Notes: generated from the sequence alone by a model not told the origin. 21,062 nucleotides of DNA from JAOABV01 sp964473505 (GCA_964473505.1 CAYYPG010000030.1:1-21062); one strand, 5' to 3'; shown: positions 1 through 7,474, counted from the stretch's first letter. Made by a program: numbers and translations.

Positions 1-129
1 GCTTTTAAGACAAGAAAAGAGTGTTTTAATTTAATTTATGCACATCCACAATACCCCCCCTATCTCCTCTTTGGACAACCGATTGGATTATCTAACCCCT
101 TGTTAACCAAGCAATTAATCAGATTGCTA

Positions 130-172
130 CCCAATTATTGGGCATAAAATTAACTCTACTTTTAAGTAGAGT
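130..172. repeat. Two adjacent perfect palindromes
   Basis: CCCAAT-T-ATTGGG lies at 130-142, and ACTCTACTT-TT-AAGTAGAGT at 153-172. Both can form small hairpins in DNA or RNA. No gene lies immediately beside them and no T-run follows, so they do not look like ordinary terminators. They could be remnants of an IS end or a protein-binding site; the sequence does not decide. Confidence 0.5.
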
Positions 173-234
173 ATCTATGGAGTTAGCATCAAACAAAAAA
201 GAAAAATTTTGAGGGGGTGGATATATTTTATAAG

Positions 235-430
235 TAATATAGATAATGTTGAGATTAAAGAACGGATGGTTGCGGTTAAGTTGTCCGGAATTGGTTGCAT
301 CAATCGTGTATCAACAAAAACAGCTTGATGGAACCTTACACAAAGACAAAAGACATGCTTAGCTATAATAAATTTCCATAAACATTGTCAATAGCTCAAA
401 GTGCTTCTTATGCTGTTTTTGTGAGTAAAA
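235..430 (+). repeat. Left copy of a long inverted repeat, decayed coding-like sequence
   Basis: This stretch matches the reverse complement of about 20175-20361 over most of its length. The best part is 248-347, which pairs with about 20262-20361. One frame of both copies reads as a basic segment (EIKERMVAVKLSGIG here, EIRERMVAVRLSGIG in the partner) before stops intervene. That resembles the helix-turn-helix region of transposases, but the family cannot be named. It is most likely a decayed mobile-element fragment present twice in opposite orientation. Confidence 0.6.
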
Positions 431-846
431 AGTAAAATATTTTTTATTACGGTCTCAAAATCTAATGCGTAACGTAAAGTTAATATATTCTTAAAAAACC
501 GTGTTTATTTTTGTAACCCTGGTGAGTTTTTTGCTTATAACATAATCAGATGAAAGAGAACAAAATATTCTTTTGTTTTTCTTTAATTTTCTATTGGTCA
601 GCAGTCCGTGTTTTAGATACTTCAAATGGATTTGGCAAAACTCTAATGAAACAAAATGCCATACTGCACCGAAATAAGATGAAGCAAAACAAAATCAAGT
701 TCAGGGGAGCAAAGGTATCCTCTTATTTGGACTTTTAACTAATAACGCGTAACTTTTTTCTATTGAATACATTATAAAATCACGGAAAAGTTTTTCTGGG
801 TCAGCAGAAGATTCGGCTGTTTTCTCTTCTGCCTCAAAGAAAATAA
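431..846. other. Noncoding stretch upstream of the first operon
   Basis: I see no convincing gene here. A 62-codon open frame at 550-738 has no Shine-Dalgarno sequence or recognisable motif and is not called. A possible stem (GCAGAAG at 804-810 with CTTCTGC at 826-832) lies just before the promoter of the 881 gene. It is not followed by a T-run. Confidence 0.5.
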
Positions 847-874
847 TTGACATTAGAAACAATCTGGTTAAAAT
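847..874 (+). promoter_or_regulatory. Sigma-70-type promoter for the 881 operon, probably leaderless
   Basis: A perfect -35 TTGACA (847-852) is separated by 16 bp from -10 TAAAAT (869-874, five of six consensus bases). The usual start distance puts transcription initiation at about 880-882, on the ATG at 881. There is no Shine-Dalgarno sequence before that ATG, which agrees with a leaderless mRNA. Confidence 0.6.
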
Positions 875-880
875 TATTTT

Positions 881-2131
881 ATGAGAATCTATTGTTATTT
901 ATTATTTATTGCCTTACTCTTTGGGTCTTGTTCTCCACAAGGGACAAAAACAGAGATTACATTTTGGCATGCCATGGGCGGTCCGCTTGGAAAATCCTTA
1001 GAATCAATGGTTCGAGATTTTGAAAAACAGAATCCGGATATTAAAATTACTTTGGTTGGTATGGGTGATTATTCGGCTCTGGCACAAAAATTAATGGGTG
1101 CAATTGCAGTAGATAACCCACCAACAATTGCTCAAGTCTATGAATCTTGGACAACTCAATTCTATCAACAGAATCAACTCTTTGCTTTAGATTCATTTGT
1201 GTATAGCCCTAACGGGCTTACTGCTGAAGAAATCGCTGATATTTATCCGGTGTTTGTTGAAAACAATAAATGGGATGGTAAATTTCTAACTTTTCCCTTT
1301 AACAAGAGTGTTCCGGTCTATTTTTATAATATCGCAATGTTTGAATCTTTAGGAATTAAAGAGTTCCCCAAAACTTGGCAGGAGTTTAGAGTTGTGCTCA
1401 AAAAATTAACCCGTGACATTAATAATGATGCTAAGTTTGATATTTATGGTACGGCCGGTGGCGTTAATTCTTGGCTCTTTGGTTGTATGCTCTATCAAAA
1501 ATCAGGTAAGTTGTTAGATGAAATCACTAAGCGTGTTGAATTTAATTCACCTGCCGGTGTCTCGGCACTACAATATATGATTGATTTAATTTACAAAGAT
1601 TCTTCGGCAAATTTTCTCTCGGGTTATGAACCACAAAATGACTTTCTCCAAGGAAAACTTGGTCTCATTTTTGGCACTATCGTCTCTTGGGCGTTTATGA
1701 AAGATAAGATGACCTTTCCGATTGGTATTGCCCCCCTGCCATCTTGGGACCAAAATGCAGTACTGGCTTATGGCACAAATATTGCTCTGTTTCGTAAATC
1801 TACCTTAAAACAGAAAGAAGCAGCTTGGCGGTTTATCAAATGGTTTACCCGGCCAAAACAACAAGCCCGTTGGGCTAGTGAAACTTTTTATGTGCCGGTT
1901 TGTAAACAAGCATTACAAGAACCGGCATATGCCCAACTTTTACAAGAGGTCAGAGGATTAAAAGAGTGTATTGAACAGTTAAATTATGCTACCTTTGAAC
2001 CGCGTGGTGAAGAATGGTTTGCCGGTCGCCGTTATTTGGGCGAAGCCATGGAAGAAGCAATGCGACTTAAAACCTCAGCAAAAAGAGCCTTGGATAATGC
2101 AGCCAATAAGTTACAAAAGGAGTTGAAATAA
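881..2131 (+). CDS. Extracellular solute-binding lipoprotein (family 1, UgpB/MalE-like)
   Basis: This 416-aa protein looks like the substrate-binding component of a carbohydrate-type ABC importer. A short hydrophobic N-terminus (residues 4-15) leads to a lipobox-like FGSC, with Cys17 as the expected lipidated residue. The mature start (ITFWHAMGGP) and the following 'FEKQNPDIKITLVGMGDY' block are typical of family 1 (SBP_bac_1) binding proteins, and the length is normal. Permease and ATPase genes are not beside it in this window; the next two genes, overlapping and co-directional, encode surface proteins. The start at 881 is supported by the promoter ending 7 bases earlier rather than by a ribosome binding site. 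The ligand is unknown; sugars or glycerol phosphates are the usual ligands of the family. Confidence 0.88.
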   Translation: MRIYCYLLFIALLFGSCSPQGTKTEITFWHAMGGPLGKSLESMVRDFEKQNPDIKITLVGMGDYSALAQKLMGAIAVDNPPTIAQVYESWTTQFYQQNQLFALDSFVYSPNGLTAEEIADIYPVFVENNKWDGKFLTFPFNKSVPVYFYNIAMFESLGIKEFPKTWQEFRVVLKKLTRDINNDAKFDIYGTAGGVNSWLFGCMLYQKSGKLLDEITKRVEFNSPAGVSALQYMIDLIYKDSSANFLSGYEPQNDFLQGKLGLIFGTIVSWAFMKDKMTFPIGIAPLPSWDQNAVLAYGTNIALFRKSTLKQKEAAWRFIKWFTRPKQQARWASETFYVPVCKQALQEPAYAQLLQEVRGLKECIEQLNYATFEPRGEEWFAGRRYLGEAMEEAMRLKTSAKRALDNAANKLQKELK

Positions 2132-4527
2132 TGATGAAAACAGTCAAAATTATTAAGTTAAAGGTCAAAAGTAAAGATAGTTTTTCATTTGCTAAGTATT
2201 GGGAAAATACTTATATCAACCAAGATATTGAGATGCTCAATGAACTTAAAAATCAAAAGACAAAAGTCAAAACTAATATCTATCTGTGGTTTATCTTTTT
2301 ATTGTTAGTTTTTAGTTCTTCTTATGCGCAGGTAATACCAATTCGAGAAGTTCGGAAGAATAATGCCAATGGAGTTCCTTTATTATTAAATCAAACCGTA
2401 ACCATAACCGGCATTGTCTCGGTTGCAAATCAATTTGGATCTTCTGGACCTGCATTTGTTTTTGATAACACAGGAGGAGTAGCAATCTATTCTCCAATTG
2501 CCTCCCAAATGACAATCGGCGATAGCGTAACCGTTACCGGAACGGTCATTCAATTTTATGGTTTAACCGAAATCACTCAAGCAACTTTCATAAAACATTC
2601 CAGTGGCCGACCAGTAAATCCTATCTTAATGTCAATTCCCGAAATAGATGACATTGGCGCCGATTTTGTCGAAAATGAAGGTACTTTAATTAGATTAGAA
2701 TCCATTAGGATTATCAACGCATCGGGAAATTTTGCCGGAAACACCAACTATACCATTCAAGATACCTTGGGTAACACTGCCCAAATTCGGATTGATAATA
2801 ATGTTTCGACGATTATTGGACAGCCAATTCCTACTGGTTATTTTAATTTAGTAGGAGTAATATCTCAATACGATCCGTCTTCGCCGTATTTTAATGGCTA
2901 TCAAGTAATGCCCAGAAATAATAATGATATGGAATTACCAATTCAAGTTATTCCCATCGACTCCGCAATTAGAGATGCTAATAATGATGGAATCCCTGAT
3001 CTCCGAGGCACAAATGTTACGATCACCGGTATCGTCACGGCACCATCAGGTATTTTTTCACGTACTCAAACTGATATATATGTTCAAGATAACACCGCTG
3101 GTGTAAATGTCTTTAACTTTTCTTATATTCCAACTGCATTAGGCGACAGTGTAATCGTTAGCGGTCAAGTCTATTTTTATCGCGGGAAAACCGAAATTGC
3201 TAATGCTGATATTACCATCGTTGCCCATAATCGACCGCTACCAGCACCATTGCCGATAACTTGTGCGATGATGAATCAAGAACCCCATGAAGGAAGACTG
3301 GTAATGTTATCGGGAGTTAGAACCAATGCGACAACATTATCAGGCAACCAAAACTATTATCTGATCCAAGGAAGTGATAGTTGTGTTATGCGTATTGATG
3401 CAGATTGCGAAATACCGGGATTAATAATGGTGAATGACACCTTCACCGTAATCGGAATCAAAAGTCAATATACCACAGATACGATTCCACCCGTGAATAC
3501 CGGCTATCAATTATTGCCGAGATTTATGACCGATTTTTCTAAGACCCTGCTTGACTCTTACCCTCTTCTGCCGATTGCCGAAGTTCAACGACCCGGCTCA
3601 GATGGATTTTCCTCTTATTATGAAGGGCAATATGTCAAAGTCAAAGGCCGCATTACTGGTCCGGCTTATATTTTTACAAGTGGCGCATCAAAAAGTCTTT
3701 ATATCCAAGATGCGACTAATGGTATCAACATCTACGCTCCCACCAGTTATATTGGCACCGCACATTGGTTAGATAGTGTTGGCACTGAATGGTATTGTTT
3801 TGGTAAAGTTACTGAATATAACGGATTAACCGAGATTGCTAATGGCTTAATGTGGCTTGCGGATTCTAATCGTGTAATAATTGAACCCCGAGAATTACCA
3901 TTTAATTCCCCGGTCACTGAAGGTATGGAAAGTCAATTAATTAAAGTGAGCGGTCCAGTAATTTCGAGTCCCTCTTCAGCTGGTGCGGGTCAAAATTTTA
4001 CAATCAAAAATGGTATCCCGGGAATTACAATAAGAATTCTTAATTCCACGGGCATATCCATAAATCAGTTTCAGAAAAATAAAAACTTTCAAATTGTCGG
4101 TATTATTGGCCAGTACACGACTTCAAGTCCTTTTAATACCGGCTATCAAGTTATGCCCCGCTTTAATTCAGACATCGTCGATTTGACCAGTTCTGTCACA
4201 CCATCCGAAGTAATGCGAATTGACTCAATCTTCCCAAATCCATTTTCTCGACGAGCCGATGACCCGCTTTTACAATCTTGTGTCATCAGAATCAATTCAC
4301 CACCAGATTATAAACTCTATCTGGAAATATTTGATATGAAAGGCAGGTTAGTAAAAAAACTATTAGCCAATCAACCCGGCGGTTTTTATGAGTTAAGATG
4401 GGATGGCACGAATGAAAAATATGAAGTTTGTCCAATTGGCATCTACATTCTAAACTTCAAGGGCATTACACCGCAAGGCAAAGTAGAATTTATTAGAAAA
4501 CCTATCGTAATTGGAACAAAATTGTGA
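2131..4527 (+). CDS. Secreted protein with three duplicated OB-fold-like modules and a C-terminal sorting domain
   Basis: The protein is 798 aa. A hydrophobic export segment at about residues 49-66 ends in SSSYA-Q, a plausible signal peptidase site, but it follows an unusually long 48-residue polar lead. Three homologous modules of about 200 residues follow (about 68-267, 273-468, 478-683). Each has a 'TITGIV' strand, a 'VQDNTAGVNVF'-like block and a 'GDSVIVSGQVYFYRGKTEI' block. Each then has a second half ending in GYQ-x-x-PR (256-262, 458-464, 671-677). The pattern resembles bacterial OB-fold repeats found in extracellular nuclease-type proteins, but no catalytic domain is visible. A DANNDGIPD loop (282-290) could bind calcium. 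Residues about 697-795 (IFPNPF, then LEIFDMKGRLVK, then GIYIL) match FlgD/T9SS-type C-terminal sorting modules. The start overlaps the previous stop (TAATG) and AAGGAG lies 8 bases upstream, so 2131 is preferred over the internal ATG at 2233. Ligand and role are unknown. Confidence 0.8.
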   Translation: MMKTVKIIKLKVKSKDSFSFAKYWENTYINQDIEMLNELKNQKTKVKTNIYLWFIFLLLVFSSSYAQVIPIREVRKNNANGVPLLLNQTVTITGIVSVANQFGSSGPAFVFDNTGGVAIYSPIASQMTIGDSVTVTGTVIQFYGLTEITQATFIKHSSGRPVNPILMSIPEIDDIGADFVENEGTLIRLESIRIINASGNFAGNTNYTIQDTLGNTAQIRIDNNVSTIIGQPIPTGYFNLVGVISQYDPSSPYFNGYQVMPRNNNDMELPIQVIPIDSAIRDANNDGIPDLRGTNVTITGIVTAPSGIFSRTQTDIYVQDNTAGVNVFNFSYIPTALGDSVIVSGQVYFYRGKTEIANADITIVAHNRPLPAPLPITCAMMNQEPHEGRLVMLSGVRTNATTLSGNQNYYLIQGSDSCVMRIDADCEIPGLIMVNDTFTVIGIKSQYTTDTIPPVNTGYQLLPRFMTDFSKTLLDSYPLLPIAEVQRPGSDGFSSYYEGQYVKVKGRITGPAYIFTSGASKSLYIQDATNGINIYAPTSYIGTAHWLDSVGTEWYCFGKVTEYNGLTEIANGLMWLADSNRVIIEPRELPFNSPVTEGMESQLIKVSGPVISSPSSAGAGQNFTIKNGIPGITIRILNSTGISINQFQKNKNFQIVGIIGQYTTSSPFNTGYQVMPRFNSDIVDLTSSVTPSEVMRIDSIFPNPFSRRADDPLLQSCVIRINSPPDYKLYLEIFDMKGRLVKKLLANQPGGFYELRWDGTNEKYEVCPIGIYILNFKGITPQGKVEFIRKPIVIGTKL

Positions 4528-5246
4528 TCTTACGATATTTGTTGTCCGCAATGAGCATTCCAGTTTTGAGAAGATTTGTACTTGTCTTAGGAATTTTGGT
4601 TTTTAGTCTTTCTTATGGGATCTGGGGCATTAGCCAGGATGTCTCAACCCGGGGTCAAGGAAATGTTGGCTATACTGGATTTCTCACTTTACCACTCTAT
4701 CTAACGACGCAAGCACGAGATACCGCACTAAAATACTACATGCATACCAAGTTTCAAACCTATGGTGGATACATTCAATATGGAATGGCTAATAATTTAG
4801 ATGTTGGACTTCATGGCAACAGTTCAATTAATTCTTCAATCGGAATAAACTTAAAATTTCGACCTTTTGAATACCTCGCAACATTGATTGGTTTTGATTA
4901 TATTATGAACGAAATGTTACTTGCGCCTTTTGGCGCAATTATGACCGGGACCGATATCACCAAGTATTTCTCGATGTATGGTGGCCTGAAAGCATTTAAC
5001 TGGTCCAATATGATACTACAAGAATCGCCCCAACAAAAAAAAGATGTTTTTGGAACTATTATATTTCTGGGCGCACATCTTTTCCGAAAAGAAGGCTGGA
5101 AAGACCAAAAAATCTTATCCAGTTTTCCCACCGGCTTATATTTTGAACTGGCTTATCCAGTAAATATTGATAACCAATGTCTCACGATTGTTTTAGGGCT
5201 TGATGGATTCTTCGGACTTTCTTTTCCCCGCATTCAATGGCGCTAA
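4524..5246 (+). CDS. Probable outer-membrane beta-barrel protein, unknown function
   Basis: I do not recognise a named family. A hydrophobic N-terminal export segment (about residues 16-33) is followed by alternating Gly- and aromatic-rich stretches such as GGYIQYGMANNLDVGLHG and SSIGINLKFRPFEYLATLIGFDY. These look like transmembrane beta strands with short turns. The C-terminal part (LTIVLGLDGFFGLSF) also reads as a strand. The GTG at 4524 overlaps the TGA of the preceding gene, which suggests translational coupling. An ATG at 4551 is an alternative start that still gives a signal peptide; neither has a clear ribosome binding site. As the third gene of the operon it may anchor or export the secreted protein encoded before it, which is inference from position only. 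Confidence 0.6.
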   Translation: MILRYLLSAMSIPVLRRFVLVLGILVFSLSYGIWGISQDVSTRGQGNVGYTGFLTLPLYLTTQARDTALKYYMHTKFQTYGGYIQYGMANNLDVGLHGNSSINSSIGINLKFRPFEYLATLIGFDYIMNEMLLAPFGAIMTGTDITKYFSMYGGLKAFNWSNMILQESPQQKKDVFGTIIFLGAHLFRKEGWKDQKILSSFPTGLYFELAYPVNIDNQCLTIVLGLDGFFGLSFPRIQWR

Positions 5247-5470
5247 CCGACAATGTAAAAAAGTAACATCAGAACATTCTATATTTCATTCTACATCCAG
5301 AAGTAAATTTCGCAATCGGAATTTGGTTAATAATCAAAGAACCGTCTTACTGACCCGCTAGATTTTCTTCGCAAAATCTTTTTTAGAGTCCAACAAATTA
5401 AAGAACAATAATCTTAGTCCCAAAACCAATTTACACAAAATTTCTATCACAAATGGGATAGTCAATAAAG

Positions 5471-5690
5471 GTGGTGTCAAGATTTTGGGGTAAGTTGTTT
5501 TTTCTTCTATAAGTGGGGCTCTCCTTGCTGCTTATTATATTTTGTTTAAATACGAGAAGGATACCCCATCTATTCCTACATAATATCAATACTGAACTTA
5601 CACGAAATATTATTCCGAGGATAAACCACAACAATAATACTTCCCGCAAAATCAATACTGAACTTACACTAAATATTATACACTACCGTC
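5471..5690 (-). repeat. Dispersed repeat, copy A (inverted, head duplicated)
   Basis: Read on the minus strand from 5690, the element begins GGTAGTGTATAATATTTAG, then TGTAAGTTCAGTATTGAT. It ends near 5476 with ACTTACCCCAAAATCTTGAC. The head block recurs in tandem (about 5650-5690 and 5584-5612). Copies B (7475-7600) and C (18705-18857) carry the same head and tail in the plus orientation. A third TTTTGTGTAAATTGG-like end lies just outside, at about 5430-5450. The TGTGTAAA-type ends resemble IS256-family termini as I remember them, so a nonautonomous or decayed IS derivative is a reasonable guess. Confidence 0.6.
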
Positions 5691-5860
5691 ATCAATAAAT
5701 ATGAAGCCGGTTTTATTCTGAGAGTAAAAACTCGGATGCTATGATAGTATGCTTTTGGGTAATACCAAAGTTAGATAAGAACTAAATAAATTCGAACCAG
5801 TTGGAATCAGATTTATTATCCGCCAAGTGACTTTATCAGTTGCACGTCTAATTATCTTAA

Positions 5861-5941
5861 AATCCCAATACTAAATTCTCTTATTCTCTAATCGGCTGGA
5901 AAAAGAACGGTATTGAAATTGGGCTTCCATTGGTTTTTTAA
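5861..5941 (+). pseudogene. Possible C-terminal remnant of a barrel protein
   Basis: A 26-residue open frame before TAA ends SLIGWKKNGIEIGLPLVF. This resembles a final beta-barrel strand with the terminal aromatic residue common in outer-membrane proteins. A stop directly precedes it in frame and no start is available, so it would be a relic, perhaps of a paralogue of the 4524 gene. The match is by pattern only and weak. Confidence 0.25.
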
Positions 5942-5970
5942 TTATACTCCAAAATTTTGGCAGTTTGCGA

Positions 5971-6489
5971 TTAGCTAAAAGTATCGACGCAAGTAATTTC
6001 TGAAAGGGATTTTCTCGGCTTAGGTGTTGGGTCTTGTGCCGGATAGCCAACCGGTGTCAGGGCGATAACCTTGACATCTTCGGGTATTCTCAAAATTTTT
6101 TTAACCCCAGCTTCATCGTAAGCGCCAATCCAACAAGTTCCCAAACCTTCATTCGCCGCAGCTAAAATAATATGTTCTAAGGCAATTGCCACATCAACTG
6201 GATATGAACTCCAATATCCGCCCATACGACCCCAAGCGATTTTCTCTAATGCTACTGCGCAAATTACCACAGGTGCTTGTCCAATAAACTCTTGATTGCG
6301 ACAAGCAGAGACTAATGCCTGTTTGATATATGGGTTTTTAACAATAATAAACTTCCACGGTTGAATATTTTTGGCGGAAGGCGCTAATCGCCCAGCCTCC
6401 AAAATCCTATTTAAAACCTCATCTGGTATTGGATCCGGTTTATACCCACGGATACTTTTTCGGGCTTTGATGACCTCGTAAAATTCCAT
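5971..6489 (-). CDS. Nitroreductase-family flavoprotein
   Basis: The 172-aa protein has the normal length for the short FMN-dependent nitroreductase family. These enzymes reduce nitro groups, quinones or related acceptors with NAD(P)H in the cytoplasm, usually as dimers. The N-terminal ARKSIRGY block (residues 9-16) and APSAKNIQPWKFI (36-48) are the usual FMN-phosphate and ring-contacting segments. A GLGTCWIGA motif lies at about 115-123. The C-terminal PVGYPAQDPTPKPR is also typical. A weak Shine-Dalgarno sequence (AAGGAA) precedes ATG 6489. The gene lies 30 bp downstream of tRNA-Arg on the same strand. Codons 49-77 are duplicated as a fragment at 14153-14239. The physiological substrate cannot be predicted. 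Confidence 0.9.
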   Translation of the reverse strand: MEFYEVIKARKSIRGYKPDPIPDEVLNRILEAGRLAPSAKNIQPWKFIIVKNPYIKQALVSACRNQEFIGQAPVVICAVALEKIAWGRMGGYWSSYPVDVAIALEHIILAAANEGLGTCWIGAYDEAGVKKILRIPEDVKVIALTPVGYPAQDPTPKPRKSLSEITCVDTFS

Positions 6490-6518
6490 AGAATTATTTC
6501 CTTGCTATGTTATTAAAA

Positions 6519-6592
6519 AGCGCCCGAAGTGATTTGAACACTCGACCTGCGGATCCGGAATCCGCCGCTCTATCCAACTGAGCTACGGGCGC
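6519..6592 (-). tRNA. tRNA-Arg (anticodon CCG)
   Basis: The minus strand folds into a full cloverleaf. The acceptor stem is GCGCCCG/CGGGCGC, the D stem GCTC/GAGC, the anticodon stem GCGGA/TCCGC and the T loop TTCAAAT. The seven-base anticodon loop TTCCGGA gives anticodon CCG, reading CGG codons. CCA is not encoded. The position that would be the discriminator (6519) is U, which is unusual because bacterial tRNA-Arg normally has A or G there. It lies between the mS38-like gene and the nitroreductase and may be co-transcribed with them. Confidence 0.95.
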
Positions 6593-6661
6593 AATCTCAG
6601 ATTAAAATCTTCAAATTCATTTTGAAAACGAAATCCCCTAAAGTCTAAAAAGCTTTAGAGA

Positions 6662-6757
6662 TCAGCGCAATTTCTTTTTATGACGGTCGGCTTTTCGACG
6701 TTTCTTATATTTGTGGCGCTTAATTTTTCTTAGTTTTCTTTTTCGACCACAAGGCAT
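6662..6757 (-). CDS. Very small basic ribosomal protein, AURKAIP1/Cox24 (mS38)-like
   Basis: The 31-residue peptide starts MPCGRKRKLRKIKRHKYKK and has over half Lys/Arg/His. Its layout (MP-[SC]-GKKRK start, HK-x-KKR middle, RHKKK end) matches the short proteins of Bacteroidota annotated as AURKAIP1/COX24-domain, related to mitochondrial ribosomal protein mS38. It probably binds rRNA in the small subunit. AGGGGTGAT, which overlaps the stop of the HU-like gene, is an excellent ribosome binding site for ATG 6757. Only four bases separate the two genes, so they are co-transcribed. Confidence 0.75.
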   Translation of the reverse strand: MPCGRKRKLRKIKRHKYKKRRKADRHKKKLR

Positions 6758-6761
6758 AACA

Positions 6762-7055
6762 TCACCCCTTTTTGGCGATTTTCATCTTTAAATTCTTACC
6801 GGGCTTAAAAACCACAACCAATCTTGAAGGCAACGGCACCGGCACATTAGTTTTCGGATTACGGGCTAATTTGGGTTTACGCAATTTAGTCTTAAAAATG
6901 CCAAAATCCCGAAACTCTACCCGATGTCCAGCCAACAAGGCATTTTCAATCTCATTTAAGAATTCTTGTATGATTCTTAAAACATCGCTGCGCGTAATCC
7001 GTGGTTGAAATTTCTTGGTAATTTTGTCTGCAATTTTATATTTAGTAAGTGTCAT
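6762..7055 (-). CDS. HU/IHF-family DNA-binding protein
   Basis: This 97-aa protein has the normal length for a histone-like DNA-bending protein. The N-terminal dimerisation helices lie at residues 1-45. RVEFRDFGIFKTK (about 45-57), the arm region ARNPKT and the closing VVVFKPGKNLK are family landmarks. The arm proline is present in the family context (RNPKT). The basic tail MKIAKKG is ordinary. AGGAGGT overlaps the stop of the FmdB-like gene and fixes ATG 7055. It is a nucleoid protein; whether it acts as HU or IHF cannot be told from sequence alone. Confidence 0.9.
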   Translation of the reverse strand: MTLTKYKIADKITKKFQPRITRSDVLRIIQEFLNEIENALLAGHRVEFRDFGIFKTKLRKPKLARNPKTNVPVPLPSRLVVVFKPGKNLKMKIAKKG

Positions 7056-7064
7056 ATAAACCTC

Positions 7065-7286
7065 CTATTTGCAACCACTACAACTTTTGGCAGAACAACT
7101 AGCACAATTAGATTGTGAAACTTTCTTTTCTACACCTTTTAAGCCAAAAGTTGAGTACCGCAAATTAACTTTTTTGTTGTGACATTTCGGACAACAAATA
7201 TTAGATTTCATTCGGTCCTGGGCGTTGAATATCAATTCTTCAAAAATATGCTTGCAACTATCACATTGATATTCATATATTGGCAT
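7065..7286 (-). CDS. FmdB-family zinc-ribbon protein
   Basis: The 73-aa protein begins MPIYEYQCDSCKHIFEEL, the hallmark of FmdB-like putative regulatory proteins. A second CxxC pair (CCPKC, residues 32-36) completes a zinc ribbon. A Cys-rich tail (CASCSAKSCSGCK) is common in this family. The molecular role is not established; the name comes from a proposed regulator of formamidase. It is the first gene of the minus-strand unit running through HU, the mS38-like peptide and tRNA-Arg. The start follows a consensus promoter by only five bases and lacks a Shine-Dalgarno sequence. Confidence 0.88.
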   Translation of the reverse strand: MPIYEYQCDSCKHIFEELIFNAQDRMKSNICCPKCHNKKVNLRYSTFGLKGVEKKVSQSNCASCSAKSCSGCK

Positions 7287-7291
7287 AATTT

Positions 7292-7321
7292 ATTATAAGT
7301 CCAGCGGATAAGATTTGTCAA
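7292..7321 (-). promoter_or_regulatory. Full-consensus promoter for the fmdB-HU operon, apparently leaderless
   Basis: On the minus strand, TTGACA (7316-7321), an 18-bp spacer and TATAAT (7292-7297) match both sigma-70 hexamers exactly. The ATG at 7286 begins six bases after the -10 box, where transcription should start. There is no room for a ribosome binding site. Confidence 0.75.
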
Positions 7322-7391
7322 TAGTCATGTTTGAAAAGTTCAGCAAAAGTTTTCTTCGTTATCACTCGACTTAATTTAGAGGCGCACATCC

Positions 7392-7419
7392 ATTGATTTT
7401 AGTAGATGCCAAAATCAAT
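7392..7419. repeat. Perfect 9-bp inverted repeat
   Basis: ATTGATTTT (7392-7400) and AAAATCAAT (7411-7419) are separated by ten bases. It lies between the divergent fmdB and GYD transcription units and has no T-run on either side. It could be an operator or an element end. Confidence 0.4.
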
Positions 7420-7474
7420 TCAGCATAATATTTGTGTACTTTTAGACAGTAGCAGAATTCTCCAACATATTGCA

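Larger units (their letters stand above)
5247..5970. other. Long intergenic region with decayed sequence
   Basis: There is no intact gene. The region holds repeat copy A (5471-5690), a possible barrel-protein remnant (5861-5941) and a 12-bp palindrome CCAAAATTTTGG at 5949-5960. The palindrome lies just past the nitroreductase stop and could help end that transcript. The rest shows nothing I can identify. Confidence 0.5.

Noticed and set aside
550..738. 62-codon open frame upstream of the first operon
   Set aside because: It has no ribosome binding site, motif or plausible composition, and lies in sequence otherwise noncoding.
5431..5655. Minus-strand frame over repeat copy A
   Set aside because: The other two repeat copies do not keep this frame, so it is not a conserved protein.
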